In this document: positions 52,982 through 62,566 of the stretch, in pieces
How positions within the stretch are numbered: position 1 is the first letter of the stretch
How the letters are laid out: the number at the start of each line of letters is the position of its first letter
Origin: Candidatus Bathyarchaeota archaeon
GTDB lineage: Archaea > Thermoproteota > Bathyarchaeia > Bathyarchaeales > Bathycorpusculaceae
DNA length: 64,000 nt
NCBI GenBank assembly: GCA_025058315.1
Contig: JANXET010000009.1
Span: forward strand, 1 to 64,000
Direction of reading: 5' to 3'
The notes under the pieces: model-generated
The model's input: the letters and a program-made list of their open reading frames with translations, nothing else
Told to the model about the DNA's origin: nothing
Databases searched by the model: none
Made by a program: the position numbers and the translations under genes

Positions 52982-53740
52982 ATGCTTAAGAGTATAAAAA
53001 ATATGCTCTCATTTCTGACGATATTTCCTGTCGGTATGACTGAGGACTGCCTGAACGATGCTGCAGAACACATGTACCTTTTCCCGCTTATCGGGGCGCT
53101 TCTCGGTTTCTTAGCAGGAATTTTTGCATTGGCTCTTAACTATGTACTACCCAGCTTGGCTGTTGGAGCGTTAACATGCGGTTTTCTGTTGTTACTTACG
53201 GGACTCCATCACACTGACGGACTTTTGGACTTCGGGGATGGACTGATGTGTCATGGAACGCCAGAGGAAAAGATTAGGGCAATGCATGACGTGCAAACCG
53301 GGACAGGGGGCTTCACACTTGGGATAATAACTATCCTTGTAACCGCTTTATCAATATCACAGCTTAGAAACGGAATAATCCTACAGGGTTTAGTCGTATC
53401 AGAAGTTTCAGCTAAGCTTTCCATGGTTGCCCTTGCTTGGCTTGGGAAATCGGCTCATGAAGGAATGAATACGTATTTTATAAGGGCTATGCATGGCAAC
53501 AATCGGAAAATGACTGGAGCCTTAATAATTTCGCTGGCAATAGCTTTGATAACACTGAAAATTGCAGGTGTGATAACCATAATTCTAGGACTAATTACGG
53601 CGGCCATTTTGTTGGCTATCTCTGATAAGCATTTTAGAGGAGTTACTGGTGACGTTATGGGAGCGTCAAATGAGCTCACGCGAGCGGTCTCTCTTCTGGC
53701 GATTTTATCATTAAGTCAAAAGGCAAATTGGCTACCATGA
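52982..53740 (+). CDS. cobS: Adenosylcobinamide-GDP ribazoletransferase CobS (canonical copy)
   Basis: 252 aa polytopic membrane protein. GLHHTDGLLDFGDGLMCHG carries the conserved DGLxDxxDG acidic motif and RAMHDVQTGTGGFTLG the second conserved segment. CobS joins adenosylcobinamide-GDP with alpha-ribazole phosphate. GGAGATG (52970-52976) places the start at ATG 52982 rather than the TTG at 52940. It pairs with divergent cobZ. Confidence 0.92.
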   Translation: MLKSIKNMLSFLTIFPVGMTEDCLNDAAEHMYLFPLIGALLGFLAGIFALALNYVLPSLAVGALTCGFLLLLTGLHHTDGLLDFGDGLMCHGTPEEKIRAMHDVQTGTGGFTLGIITILVTALSISQLRNGIILQGLVVSEVSAKLSMVALAWLGKSAHEGMNTYFIRAMHGNNRKMTGALIISLAIALITLKIAGVITIILGLITAAILLAISDKHFRGVTGDVMGASNELTRAVSLLAILSLSQKANWLP

Positions 53741-53828
53741 ATAACTGAGGAAAAAGCGTTATTGATCTACGTGGTAAGATATTAAGTTTTTATAATTGGG
53801 TCGTTATTATAACTCGGCTGAGCAGCAA

Positions 53829-54986
53829 ATGAACCGTATAAGGGTCTGCGTTGTAACTCATCTTTTTCTTCCTCATGTGGGAGGTATAGAGAGAGTAGTT
53901 TATGAGCAGAGTAAACGCTTGCCCATGGAGGAGTATGAACCCATAATTCTAACAAGCGACATTTACGGGAAAACCAATTATACCGTTGATGGTTTACCGG
54001 TTTACTGTTACCCAACGCTAAAAGTAGGCTTTAAACTGGGGATACCCTACAGCATTCCAAAACCTAGCGGTTTCAGATTGTTTTTGGATCAAATTAAAAA
54101 ATGCGACATTGTCCACGCCCATGGGCATCCATATCTCTCATCGTACTTTGCGATTAAGATCGCCAAAAGGTTTGCAAAGCCTGTTATCTTGACACAGCAT
54201 AATACATTTATTGAATATGGCAATTTCTGGGATCATGCTGAGAGGATTAATGATGCTGTTATTGGAAGAAGTAATCTTCAGGCAGCAGATAGGATAATAG
54301 TCGTTAGCAGAGCGACGATGAATTACGTTTTGGGCCTTGGTGCAGATCCGCAGAAAACTGAGGTACTCTATAATGGTGTTGATCTAGAAAGATTTAAACC
54401 GGCACCTTCAATGAAAACCGAATTCAGAAAAATGCTGGGAATTCCTGAGGACTATTTTGTTGCGCTGACCGTTAGAAGGCTTGTTTACAAAAACGGGATA
54501 GATTTTCTATTAGAAAGCGCCAGAATTGCCGTAAAAAAGAATCCACGCCTACTATTTCTGGTTATAGGAGGAGGCCCTGACTTTGAAAAAATTAGTGATA
54601 AAATTTCAGAGCTTAAACTTGAAGAGAACTTTAAGCTTCTAGGATTCATATCAGATGAAATGCTTCCACAATATTATAATGCTTCAGACGTTTTTGTACT
54701 GCCATCTAAGTCTGGAGAAGGATTGCCTCTGGTTTTGCTTGAGGCTATGGCGTGTGGACTTCCCGTGATAGCAACAAACGTCGGAGGCGTCCCGGAGATT
54801 GTGAATGAAGTCTGCGGCGAAATAGTTCAACCAGATGATGCTCTTTCACTTGCCGAATCTCTGGTAAAGTTTTCGCATAGGGAGGTAAACTTCCATCGCA
54901 TGGAAGTTAGGAAGTTTACGGAGCAGAGGTTTGACTGGAACAAAAACGTAAAAAAACTCGCTGAAATCTACGAAGAGCTTATTTAG
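53829..54986 (+). CDS. GT4-family glycosyltransferase
   Basis: 385 aa GT-B protein. FLPHVGGIERVVYEQSKRL is the N-terminal acceptor-domain signature, LYNGVDLERFKP the linker, and SKSGEGLPLVLLEAMACGLP the donor-binding ExxxxxxxE motif, followed by ATNVGGVPEIV. It probably adds a sugar to a lipid carrier or glycan. ATG 53829 (MNRIRVCVV) is preferred over the 53796 start. A GT2 enzyme follows 44 bases on. Confidence 0.9.
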   Translation: MNRIRVCVVTHLFLPHVGGIERVVYEQSKRLPMEEYEPIILTSDIYGKTNYTVDGLPVYCYPTLKVGFKLGIPYSIPKPSGFRLFLDQIKKCDIVHAHGHPYLSSYFAIKIAKRFAKPVILTQHNTFIEYGNFWDHAERINDAVIGRSNLQAADRIIVVSRATMNYVLGLGADPQKTEVLYNGVDLERFKPAPSMKTEFRKMLGIPEDYFVALTVRRLVYKNGIDFLLESARIAVKKNPRLLFLVIGGGPDFEKISDKISELKLEENFKLLGFISDEMLPQYYNASDVFVLPSKSGEGLPLVLLEAMACGLPVIATNVGGVPEIVNEVCGEIVQPDDALSLAESLVKFSHREVNFHRMEVRKFTEQRFDWNKNVKKLAEIYEELI

Positions 54987-55030
54987 CCAGTAAACAGATT
55001 CTAAATTGCTTCATCATCCGGGTTACAGCG

Positions 55031-55726
55031 ATGTCAAGGATAGGTATGGTTTCGGTGGTGATCCCAACATTAAATGAAGCTGGAACCATAGGGGGGACCA
55101 TAAAGACCATAAAAGAGTCTCTAAGGCGTCCTTATGAGATAATAGTTGTCGACGGGAATTCCACAGATAACACAAAAGAGATTGTAAAAAAGGAAAACTG
55201 TAGATTGATTGTGGAGCCTCGTCGAGGCTATGGCACAGCTTTAAAAGTTGGAATATCCCATGCAAAGGGCGACGTCATCGTTATGGTTGATGGGGATGGA
55301 ACATATGATGTCAAAGACATTAATCTATTACTGGATACGCTAAGCAAAGAAGGCGCTGAGCTCTGCATGGCGTCACGCATGAACAGCCTCTATGATGGAT
55401 CGATGGATCTCCTAAACTTTTTAGGTAATAGGATAATAACGCTGGTCTTTAACCTGCTTTTCAGACAAAATCTTACAGATACTCAGTCTGGTTTTAGGGC
55501 TATAAGGCGGTCGGCATTAGATAAAGTGGAATTGAAGGAGAACGACATGGCTTTTGCAACTGAAATGCTTGTGCGCTTCGCCAAGAAAGGATTCAAAATA
55601 ATTGAGGTGCCCACATCGTATAGACCAAGGGTTTACGGCAAGTCTAAGTTAAGGAGGCTAAGAGCAGGACTTGAAATATTTAAGGTTCTAATAGAAGGGG
55701 CATTGCAAAGTGAAAACTCGACATGA
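55031..55726 (+). CDS. GT2 dolichyl-phosphate sugar synthase-like
   Basis: 231 aa. SVVIPTLNEAGTIGGTI, IIVVDGNSTDNTKEI, VMVDGDGTYD (catalytic DxD region), DTQSGFRAIRR and VPTSYRPRVYGKSKLRRL are diagnostic of Dpm1/DPG-synthase-like GT2 proteins, which transfer a sugar from an NDP donor to dolichyl phosphate. No C-terminal membrane helices. It overlaps the DUF1616 gene by 17 bases. Confidence 0.9.
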   Translation: MSRIGMVSVVIPTLNEAGTIGGTIKTIKESLRRPYEIIVVDGNSTDNTKEIVKKENCRLIVEPRRGYGTALKVGISHAKGDVIVMVDGDGTYDVKDINLLLDTLSKEGAELCMASRMNSLYDGSMDLLNFLGNRIITLVFNLLFRQNLTDTQSGFRAIRRSALDKVELKENDMAFATEMLVRFAKKGFKIIEVPTSYRPRVYGKSKLRRLRAGLEIFKVLIEGALQSENST

Positions 55727-56231
55727 AAAGCGCTTGAAGAAACATTTTGAACAAATAATGAAGTTCTCCAATCAAAACATCCACATAGCATCGACGTTGA
55801 TAGCGCTTATTGTCGTGTCAACTCTTCTCGTGTACAGTTACATTTTAATAAACAAAGGCGATGAATACATAAATTTTTATATTCTCGACCAGAACAGAAG
55901 AGCTGAAAAATATCCAGAAGTTGTAATTTTAGGAAAGAATAACACGTTTACAGTATTCGTAGTTGTTGAAAACTATATGAAAAGAACTTTGACGGGAGAA
56001 GTTCTCTTAAAAATAACAGACAAGCCTGTTTACACATTTCCGGCTCCAGTGGAGCCTGCCCAAAGCTTTTACTTAAAAATCGATATCGGCAAGTCTATGG
56101 AAATACCTTTTGAGGTAACATTAAACATGACTGGAAAATTTAACCTAATCTTTGAATTATGGATACTGAACGAAGAAAAATATGAGCTGGATAAATTCCT
56201 TGTCCTTAACGTCGACGTCAAAGAGGACTAG
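55710..56231 (+). CDS. DUF1616-like membrane-anchored protein
   Basis: 173 aa: basic N-terminus, one transmembrane helix (about residues 26-48), then an extracytoplasmic beta-rich domain with DEYINFYILDQNRRAEKYPE and LGKNNTFTVFVVVENY, the archaeal DUF1616 pattern. This domain is common near surface glycosylation genes. It is coupled to the GT2 gene and overlaps the convergent radical SAM gene by 4 bases. Confidence 0.75.
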   Translation: MKTRHEKRLKKHFEQIMKFSNQNIHIASTLIALIVVSTLLVYSYILINKGDEYINFYILDQNRRAEKYPEVVILGKNNTFTVFVVVENYMKRTLTGEVLLKITDKPVYTFPAPVEPAQSFYLKIDIGKSMEIPFEVTLNMTGKFNLIFELWILNEEKYELDKFLVLNVDVKED

Positions 56232-57706
56232 ACTTTAGCGCGTAATTTTATGGGTTTCTTTGAAAACCTAGCTTCAACCTGTGTTCTGTAAATGTTGTTA
56301 TATGCACAGAAAGGTATAATGTTTAGATCAGGTGTTACGTAATGTATAACGCATCTTTTAACGCGGTTTATGTCGAAGTTGTACCGGTCCATGAAGGCCA
56401 TACATCCCAGCAGGAATACGCGTCGCCTTATGTTGCCGAGGGACTTATACGTGGGAGACATGTGAACCCTTAAAACTGTCTTGAAGAAGTTGAGTAATCC
56501 TATTTCTTTCTGGACAAGCTTCCAGTTAAGAGATCTTAATGCGGCTGTAAAAAGTGTTAAAAGGATTTGAGGTTTGCTTTTAGACTCTATGGAATTAGCT
56601 AATTTAATTAGGGCACCGAAGAACCTGTCGAAATTGAGAAGCCTGTTTAACGGTATAAGGCGACCATCATTAGATACGTAAATCCAGTTTACGATTCCAC
56701 AATGGGGACTGCAAGAAAAAAGTGGCCAAGGCTTCTTCATAAATCGGCTCATCACGATGATTGGCGGAGTCATAATTGAAACTGGAAAAAGGTCTGTTGC
56801 CTTTATCTCGCCGGTTTGTTTTTCAACTTCCTCCGCGAAATTGTAATCCGTCCAGTCGCCTATTGAAAATCCATTTAAAGCTCTTCCAGTAAAGGCTATA
56901 GGTTGGAAAACGAGGCCCCTTATGATTTCCGAGTTTTCAGCTGCAAACTTTATTATTTTTCCAATATCAAGATCATTCAAGCCCTTTATCAGCGTCGGCA
57001 CCAGTATGATTTCGATGTCATGCTTACGGCAGATTTCTATAATCTTCAGTTTCTCCTCAAGCAGTTTTCGCCCTCTTAATTTTTCATAAACTTCATCTCT
57101 AAGACTGTCAAACTGCAGATAAACAATATTCAATCCGCTCTTTTTCAGCTCAGCCGCTAATGATGGTTCACTTGCAAGTCTTAGCCCGTTTGTGGCGATT
57201 ATAGTCATAAACCTAAGCTCATGCGCATAGCGTATTATCTCGCAAATGTCCTTTCGCAGAAGGGGTTCACCTCCAGAAAAGAGCACAGCAGGCGGCTTAG
57301 GTTTAAGTTGGCTTAGGAACTTAAGCATCTTAAAAATCTCCCATTTCTCAGGCTCGTATTCAGCTTCATTTTCTGAAAAACTTGCGAAACATATTGAACA
57401 CTGAAGATCACATTTTTTGGTTAAATCGATGACCGCGATAACAGTTTTAGAAATATGTTCGTTACATAAACCGCAAACGTATGGACAATTTTTGGAACCC
57501 GCTATGTCATACTTATTGATAAAGTGCTTAAAATAATCATATTTCTCAACATAATCATAAATTTTAAAACTCTGCCAGTGGGGGATGAAAAACTCCCCAT
57601 GCTCCTCACAGTTTTTGTGTATCAGAACGCTGCAAGAATCGTCGTCACAAGTTATGGTTGCATCTATTTTTTTAAGACATCTGGGACATATGCTCTCAGT
57701 TTTCAT
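56228..57706 (-). CDS. Tes-like radical SAM protein (tetraether lipid synthase family)
   Basis: 492 aa. An N-terminal Zn-ribbon pair (CPRCLKK, CDDDSCSV) and CPYVCGLC precede the radical SAM motif CDLQCSICFASF. SGGEPLLRKDI is the GGE motif, and HYVTPDLNIIPFCAYNN lies near the end. This layout is that of MJ0619/Tes proteins, which couple two archaeal lipid chains into tetraethers. It overlaps a DGGGP-synthase-like UbiA gene by ATGA, supporting a lipid role. Other reactions within the family remain possible. Confidence 0.75.
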   Translation of the reverse strand: MKTESICPRCLKKIDATITCDDDSCSVLIHKNCEEHGEFFIPHWQSFKIYDYVEKYDYFKHFINKYDIAGSKNCPYVCGLCNEHISKTVIAVIDLTKKCDLQCSICFASFSENEAEYEPEKWEIFKMLKFLSQLKPKPPAVLFSGGEPLLRKDICEIIRYAHELRFMTIIATNGLRLASEPSLAAELKKSGLNIVYLQFDSLRDEVYEKLRGRKLLEEKLKIIEICRKHDIEIILVPTLIKGLNDLDIGKIIKFAAENSEIIRGLVFQPIAFTGRALNGFSIGDWTDYNFAEEVEKQTGEIKATDLFPVSIMTPPIIVMSRFMKKPWPLFSCSPHCGIVNWIYVSNDGRLIPLNRLLNFDRFFGALIKLANSIESKSKPQILLTLFTAALRSLNWKLVQKEIGLLNFFKTVLRVHMSPTYKSLGNIRRRVFLLGCMAFMDRYNFDINRVKRCVIHYVTPDLNIIPFCAYNNIYRTQVEARFSKKPIKLRAKV

Positions 57707-58554
57707 AGAAATACCTCAATTATTAAGGCTAATGGGAGAAGAATCATTGACATGGTGATTATGCGTTCATTTCTTCTAATGTTATTTGGAGATGACGATC
57801 GCAAGATCATTATAGAGGAGCTTATGATGATTATGCTCCATGGCAACATTAACATTAGATATGCTTTTCCAAAAACGTTTAATAAGTAAGGTAAAGGTGA
57901 AAGGAAGGCGCAAATAAGAAAGAAGAATGCTGCCACTTGAGATGCCTTTTTTACACCAATTTTCCTTGGAAGAGTGGGATATCCAACCTTTGAGTCGCCA
58001 TCCATACTTAGGATATCCCTCAGAATATTGCCGCCGATTGTTCCGATGCAAACAGGGTAGATACTTAGAGAGGCTGTGGTTATTGCCCCAAAACCTGCTG
58101 CTTCTCCATAAAGAAAAGCCGTCCCGGTGAGACATCCAACTAAAATATTTGCAGCGATCCCAGACCTCCTTTTAATATATGTGGAGTATGCTATTAGGAG
58201 CAGAGCATCAACTAGCACTATGAGTAAACATAGCCAATTTATAAGAGCTGATGAAAGCATTGCTAGCGCAAAGAGAATTATTGAAAACACAATCGCCATC
58301 TTAGGAGATACTTCCCCATGCGGAATGGGCCTATTGGGCTTAACTATGGCGTCGCTATCTTTATCAAAGTAATCGTTTATGGAGAAACCTGCAGAGCCTA
58401 GTAAAGCCAGAGAAAGAAATGTTAAGATTGCAACATAGAAGTTTATTTGGCCGCTCCATAAGGCAAGTAGTGTTAGAAGGGATAAGCCGCCAGTCATCAG
58501 CCAATATGGCAATCTTAAAAGCTTGATAAAACCGATAAAGTTAGCTTTAGACAA
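57703..58554 (-). CDS. UbiA-family prenyltransferase, digeranylgeranylglyceryl phosphate synthase-like
   Basis: About 283 aa with eight or nine transmembrane helices. INDYFDKDSDAIVKPNRPIP and DGDSKVGYPTLPRKIG are the two aspartate-rich motifs. Archaeal relatives add the second geranylgeranyl chain to glyceryl phosphate. GGAGG (58566-58562) is 7 bases before TTG 58554, so this start is preferred over the frame opening at 58605. The gene ends in an ATGA overlap with the Tes-like gene. Confidence 0.85.
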   Translation of the reverse strand: MSKANFIGFIKLLRLPYWLMTGGLSLLTLLALWSGQINFYVAILTFLSLALLGSAGFSINDYFDKDSDAIVKPNRPIPHGEVSPKMAIVFSIILFALAMLSSALINWLCLLIVLVDALLLIAYSTYIKRRSGIAANILVGCLTGTAFLYGEAAGFGAITTASLSIYPVCIGTIGGNILRDILSMDGDSKVGYPTLPRKIGVKKASQVAAFFFLICAFLSPLPYLLNVFGKAYLMLMLPWSIIIISSSIMILRSSSPNNIRRNERIITMSMILLPLALIIEVFL

Positions 58555-58721
58555 ATAGCAGCCTCCTTCCGCCATGAGAGACATAAGCAACTTTATAAAT
58601 AACATAATGATTGAGAACCCTGGATGATTCCATATTTAATGAGCTGTTTTTGCCTGCAACGGTATCCAACATTCACCGACCTACAGCTTTATTTGAAGGT
58701 TAGAGTTTTAATAGTTATGCT

Positions 58722-59522
58722 ATGAAAGCCTTAGAAGTTTTTAAGGATTTGCTGTCTTTCCTGACAGTAATACCATTAGCCAAGAGTGAAAGCTTTCTTG
58801 AGACATCTGCCAAGTACATGTTTCTGTTTCCACTCATAGGCGGGTTCATGGGACTTTTAATTTCAACGTACAATTACGTTTCAAAGTTGCTTTTGGCCTT
58901 CATGTTTTCTTTATTCGATTCTTTTCTGGTTTTGCCAGAAAGTATCCTGATCAGAATCTTTTCAGCTGGAACAACCCTTGCATTCATACTTGTGCTAACA
59001 GGCCTTCAGCACTTTGATGGACTTGTAGATGTAGGTAATGTTGTTGGATTGAGAAAAATGGATGAAAGGATAAAAATTGCGCATGCATGGATTGTTACAT
59101 TCAGAGGCGCGTTTTTCGCAGTTCTCATTGAAACGTTAACGTTCCTTGGAATATTTATAATTGCCGACTTAGTTTTCACAGCTAAAGCGCTTATATGCTC
59201 TGAGGTCTTCGCCAAATTGGCCATGGTTACTGTGGCTTGGATCGGCAAACCTGGAGACTCAGGATTAGGATCATTATTTGCGAAATTTAACAGTAAAAAA
59301 AGATTGAATATTATCGCTTACATCATTTCCACGAGTGTTACTCTGCCACTGCTTGGTCTTCTAAGCCTCATGCTGACAGCCATAATTCTCCTTTTAGGAT
59401 TACTGATGGAAAGAGTCTCTGAGAAGCTTTTTGGAAGAGTTTCCGGCGATGTTATAGGAGCTACAAACGAAATAGCCAGAGCTACCTCACTCCTACTGAT
59501 AGCGTTACTGGGGGGTTTATGA
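58722..59522 (+). CDS. Second, divergent CobS-family protein
   Basis: 266 aa membrane protein aligned with CobS over its length, but TGLQHFDGLVDVGNVVGLRK has Asn where the third Asp of DGLxDxxDG is expected. The following HDVQTGTGG segment of the first copy is replaced by HAWIVTFRG. The C-terminal GRVSGDVIGATNEIARATSL keeps the family motif. It overlaps cobY by ATGA, so it is expressed with a true cobamide gene. It may use another lower-ligand nucleotide or be inactive. Confidence 0.85.
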   Translation: MKALEVFKDLLSFLTVIPLAKSESFLETSAKYMFLFPLIGGFMGLLISTYNYVSKLLLAFMFSLFDSFLVLPESILIRIFSAGTTLAFILVLTGLQHFDGLVDVGNVVGLRKMDERIKIAHAWIVTFRGAFFAVLIETLTFLGIFIIADLVFTAKALICSEVFAKLAMVTVAWIGKPGDSGLGSLFAKFNSKKRLNIIAYIISTSVTLPLLGLLSLMLTAIILLLGLLMERVSEKLFGRVSGDVIGATNEIARATSLLLIALLGGL

Positions 59523-60145
59523 CGGTTCCAGCTTTGATAATGGCTGGAGGTAAAGGAAGCAGGTTCAAGTTTAATGTTGAAAAGCCACTGGCACTTTTCC
59601 TGGGTAAGCCACTAATAGACTGGGTTATGGACGCTGTAAAATCTTCAAACAAAGTTTCAGAATTTTTTGTTGTAACCAGCCCTAATACCTTAGAAACCGA
59701 AAGAAGGTGTCTAGAAAAAGGAGTAAAGGTTATCAGAACCGATGGGAGAGATTATCATCACGATTTAAAACAGGCTATAGTGAAAAACAGGCTTTACTGC
59801 CCAGTTCTAGTAGTATCCTCGGATCTTCCTGCCTTAACCGGCAACTTCATTGACATGGTGATTTCCATCTATGAAAAATGCGGGAAACCTGCCTTGACGG
59901 TGTTGGCTCCAATGTGGAAAGTTAGGGAGGTAGGGCTAACCTCAGAGTCCGGCTACGAGTACGGAGGCAACATCTACGCCGTCTCCGGAATCAATGTAAT
60001 TGATGGCTCCAGAATATTCGAGGAGGAGATGGAGCAGGAGGTGCTGGTAAGCGACAGCATAGAAGCCATATTAAACATAAATAGTCTGGACGATCTGATT
60101 ATCGGCGAGAAGTACATGAAACTGGGGAAAGCAGGATCTCACTAG
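59519..60145 (+). CDS. cobY: GTP:adenosylcobinamide-phosphate guanylyltransferase CobY
   Basis: 208 aa nucleotidyltransferase. LIMAGGKGSRFKFNVEKPLA is the nucleotide-binding signature, and VVSSDLPALTGNFIDMV follows. Archaea use CobY in place of the bacterial CobU to activate adenosylcobinamide phosphate with GTP. ATGA overlap with the cobS paralogue. Convergent with cobD, with a 4-base overlap. Confidence 0.92.
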   Translation: MTVPALIMAGGKGSRFKFNVEKPLALFLGKPLIDWVMDAVKSSNKVSEFFVVTSPNTLETERRCLEKGVKVIRTDGRDYHHDLKQAIVKNRLYCPVLVVSSDLPALTGNFIDMVISIYEKCGKPALTVLAPMWKVREVGLTSESGYEYGGNIYAVSGINVIDGSRIFEEEMEQEVLVSDSIEAILNINSLDDLIIGEKYMKLGKAGSH

Positions 60146-61245
60146 TTTTTCTTTAGAATTTCCTTTATGGTTTGCACAAGCATAATGTTTTCTTCGGCTT
60201 TCCTAACTGAAACCCGAAAGTAGCTGTCACCAAGTCCACGGAAGTCCTCGCAGCTCCTTATTAGGACCCCTCTTTCCGCAAGCTTATCCTTTAACTCCCT
60301 TGCAGTTATCTCTTTATCCAGTATTTTAACCAGCAAAAAATTCGCCTCAGAAGGAAAAACCTTGAAGGGGCCAGCGTCACTCAGCATTGCTATAAGCCTT
60401 TCCCGTTCCCTTTTTATGAAATTTTTAGTTTCTTCGATGTAGGGTTTATCTTTCAAGGCTGCTTGCCCCGCAATAATTGATAGAACACTCACGTTCCACG
60501 GTATCCTTAAATCTTCTAGCAGCCCGATGGTCTCTTTGTTGGCTATTCCATATCCAAGCCTTAAGCCGGGCATGCCGAAGAACTTGGAGAAAGATCTCAG
60601 AACAAAGAGGTTTAAGTATTTGTGTACTTGATTTGTTACCGTGTAATCTTGACTCGAACTTATGAAGTCCATGTAGTTCTCATCAACCATTACTTGAATA
60701 TTCTTGTAGTTACAGAATTCAACTAGCTCAAGTATTGAGTTTCGATTAAATAGCCGTCCAGACGGGCTATGAGGGTTACAAATTATCAGCACACGGGTTT
60801 TATAAGAAATAGCCTTTTTAATCTTATCAACATCTAACGAAAAGTCTTCAGTCATTTCTACAGTTAACGGTTTAGCATCCGCCCTTAAAGTTGCTCTTTC
60901 GTATTCAGTGAATGATGGAACTGGAATTAGCACTTCATGACCACGTGCAAAGATATCCAGAAATAAGTAGATAAGCTCAGCAGAGCCGTTTCCAAGTATG
61001 ACATTTTCAGGCGATATCCCACTGATGTACTCGGATATAGCAATCTTCAGCTCAAGCGGGTTCTGATCTGAATAAAATCTCACTAGACGCGAAGACCTTT
61101 CTATAGCCTTAATCGCCTCTGGAGGTGGCCCGAGAGGGTTTATTGGAGCGCTAAAATCTATCACCTTCTCAACTGGAAGGCCATGCTTCCTTGAGAAACC
61201 CCAAACATCTCCGCCGTGTGGTTTACGTGTTACCCGCATGATCAT
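60142..61245 (-). CDS. cobD: Threonine-phosphate decarboxylase CobD (class I aminotransferase fold)
   Basis: About 367 aa PLP enzyme. PHGGDVWGFSRKHGLP near the start and DFSAPINPLGPPPEAIKAI are typical of CobD; ICNPHSPSGRLF and LRSFSKFFGMPGLRLGYG (PLP Lys) are catalytic segments. It makes aminopropanol phosphate for the nucleotide loop. HisC is a close relative, but the neighbours cobY and cobS favour CobD. ATG 61245, with GGGGAAAAG upstream, is preferred over the 61266 start. Confidence 0.88.
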   Translation of the reverse strand: MIMRVTRKPHGGDVWGFSRKHGLPVEKVIDFSAPINPLGPPPEAIKAIERSSRLVRFYSDQNPLELKIAISEYISGISPENVILGNGSAELIYLFLDIFARGHEVLIPVPSFTEYERATLRADAKPLTVEMTEDFSLDVDKIKKAISYKTRVLIICNPHSPSGRLFNRNSILELVEFCNYKNIQVMVDENYMDFISSSQDYTVTNQVHKYLNLFVLRSFSKFFGMPGLRLGYGIANKETIGLLEDLRIPWNVSVLSIIAGQAALKDKPYIEETKNFIKRERERLIAMLSDAGPFKVFPSEANFLLVKILDKEITARELKDKLAERGVLIRSCEDFRGLGDSYFRVSVRKAEENIMLVQTIKEILKKN

Positions 61246-61819
61246 TAATCTTTTCCCCTTGCTCAATCAGTTTTATCAGCTTATCCTCAACCATCCATTG
61301 TTCTTTAAAGTGGGAGTTATAGCTGTTAAAGATTTTGTTAAGCCAATAGATAATGCCCAATCCAAGTGTAAGCACTGTTATGAGTAAGCATTTCCTTATA
61401 TTTATGCTTGAAGAAAACCCCGCATTTTCGGTTACACCTAGTTTTTGGAAAAATAAGCGCTGCCGCCTATCGTGCACGGTTATGTCCTTGGAAAGGAGAT
61501 AGGCTATTATAAATGCTGGAAAAACGAAAACTATGGATGCCGCCCATAAAAGTGAGTTTCTTCTGGCAGGAACCTCTTCTTCTTGCAGGATTTTATCCTC
61601 TAGCTTAAAATAAGCGATCAGGAGGCTTTCTAATTCTCTTTGACGCGAGAAATGCCTGTTTCTTCTTTCAACCAGCAGATAAAACATGGGGAAAAAAGCC
61701 AAGCCAAAAGTGGCGACTGCTGTGAGGAACCACATAGAGAACCACATGATTCTATCTGTTTTCTCTGCAATCTTTCTTTTAATCTCAACTGTAGCCAATT
61801 TACTATCCATTTTGAACAT
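61223..61819 (-). CDS. DUF4234-like membrane protein
   Basis: 198 aa with about four transmembrane helices (around residues 25-50, 85-108, 146-165) and polar loops such as VERRNRHFSRQRELESLL. It ends VLTLGLGIIYWLNKIF, a pattern common in DUF4234-type proteins. Overlaps the start of cobD by about 20 bases. No function known. Confidence 0.7.
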   Translation of the reverse strand: MFKMDSKLATVEIKRKIAEKTDRIMWFSMWFLTAVATFGLAFFPMFYLLVERRNRHFSRQRELESLLIAYFKLEDKILQEEEVPARRNSLLWAASIVFVFPAFIIAYLLSKDITVHDRRQRLFFQKLGVTENAGFSSSINIRKCLLITVLTLGLGIIYWLNKIFNSYNSHFKEQWMVEDKLIKLIEQGEKINDHAGNT

Positions 61820-61865
61820 GTAATGTCAACATCATTTATAAATCCCTTCGCTCCAAAGACTTGTG

Positions 61866-62564
61866 ATGCTAACCCTTAAACCAACGGTTTCGATAATTAT
61901 TCCGGTATTTAATGAGGAGCATACCCTTGGAAAAGTAATACAAAACGTGAAAAAAACCATGGAGTGTATGGGTTTATCGTTTGAAGTTTTGGTTGTGGAT
62001 GACTGCTCCACGGACAATTCACTAGACATTTCCTTAAAAAGCAACGTGAGGGTTTTACAGATTACTGAGCATCGCGGTAAAGGTTGCGCTTTGAGAGCTG
62101 GATTCAGGAAGGCTAGAGGTGAAATCATCGTTACAATAGATTCAGATGGTTCTCACAGCCCCGAGGAACTTCCGAAGCTTGTTGAACCTATCCTCAACGG
62201 TGAAGCGGATTTTGTAATAGGCTCCAGATTCTTAGATAAGAATAATGTTTTCCAAAATAAGTTTAACAAGGTTGGAGTTCAGCTTCTAAACATCCTTGTG
62301 AAAGCATTGACCGGAAAAGGCGTGTCAGATTCGCAGTCGGGTTATCGTGCATTTAAGTCAGTAATGTTGAATTTTGTAAATCTGAAGTCGAATGGATATG
62401 AGATAGAGTCTGAAATGCTTGTTAAAGCGTTTAGAACAGGCGTTAGGACTAAAGAGGTGCCTATAAAATTCATGCAGAGAACTCATGGAAAATCAAAACT
62501 TGATCCCCTAAAGGACGGAATCAAAATTTTTACCGCAACCTTGCTCTCATTTATAGGAGCATAA
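61866..62564 (+). CDS. GT2 family glycosyltransferase
   Basis: 232 aa. SIIIPVFNEEHTLGKVI, VLVVDDCSTDNSLDI, GKGCALRAGFRKARGEII, TIDSDGSHSPEELPKLV (DxD) and DSQSGYRAFKS match dolichyl-phosphate sugar synthases. It is close to the GT2 at 55031 and may be a paralogue with another donor. The next GT2 begins after 2 bases. Confidence 0.9.
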   Translation: MLTLKPTVSIIIPVFNEEHTLGKVIQNVKKTMECMGLSFEVLVVDDCSTDNSLDISLKSNVRVLQITEHRGKGCALRAGFRKARGEIIVTIDSDGSHSPEELPKLVEPILNGEADFVIGSRFLDKNNVFQNKFNKVGVQLLNILVKALTGKGVSDSQSGYRAFKSVMLNFVNLKSNGYEIESEMLVKAFRTGVRTKEVPIKFMQRTHGKSKLDPLKDGIKIFTATLLSFIGA

Positions 62565-62566
62565 AC

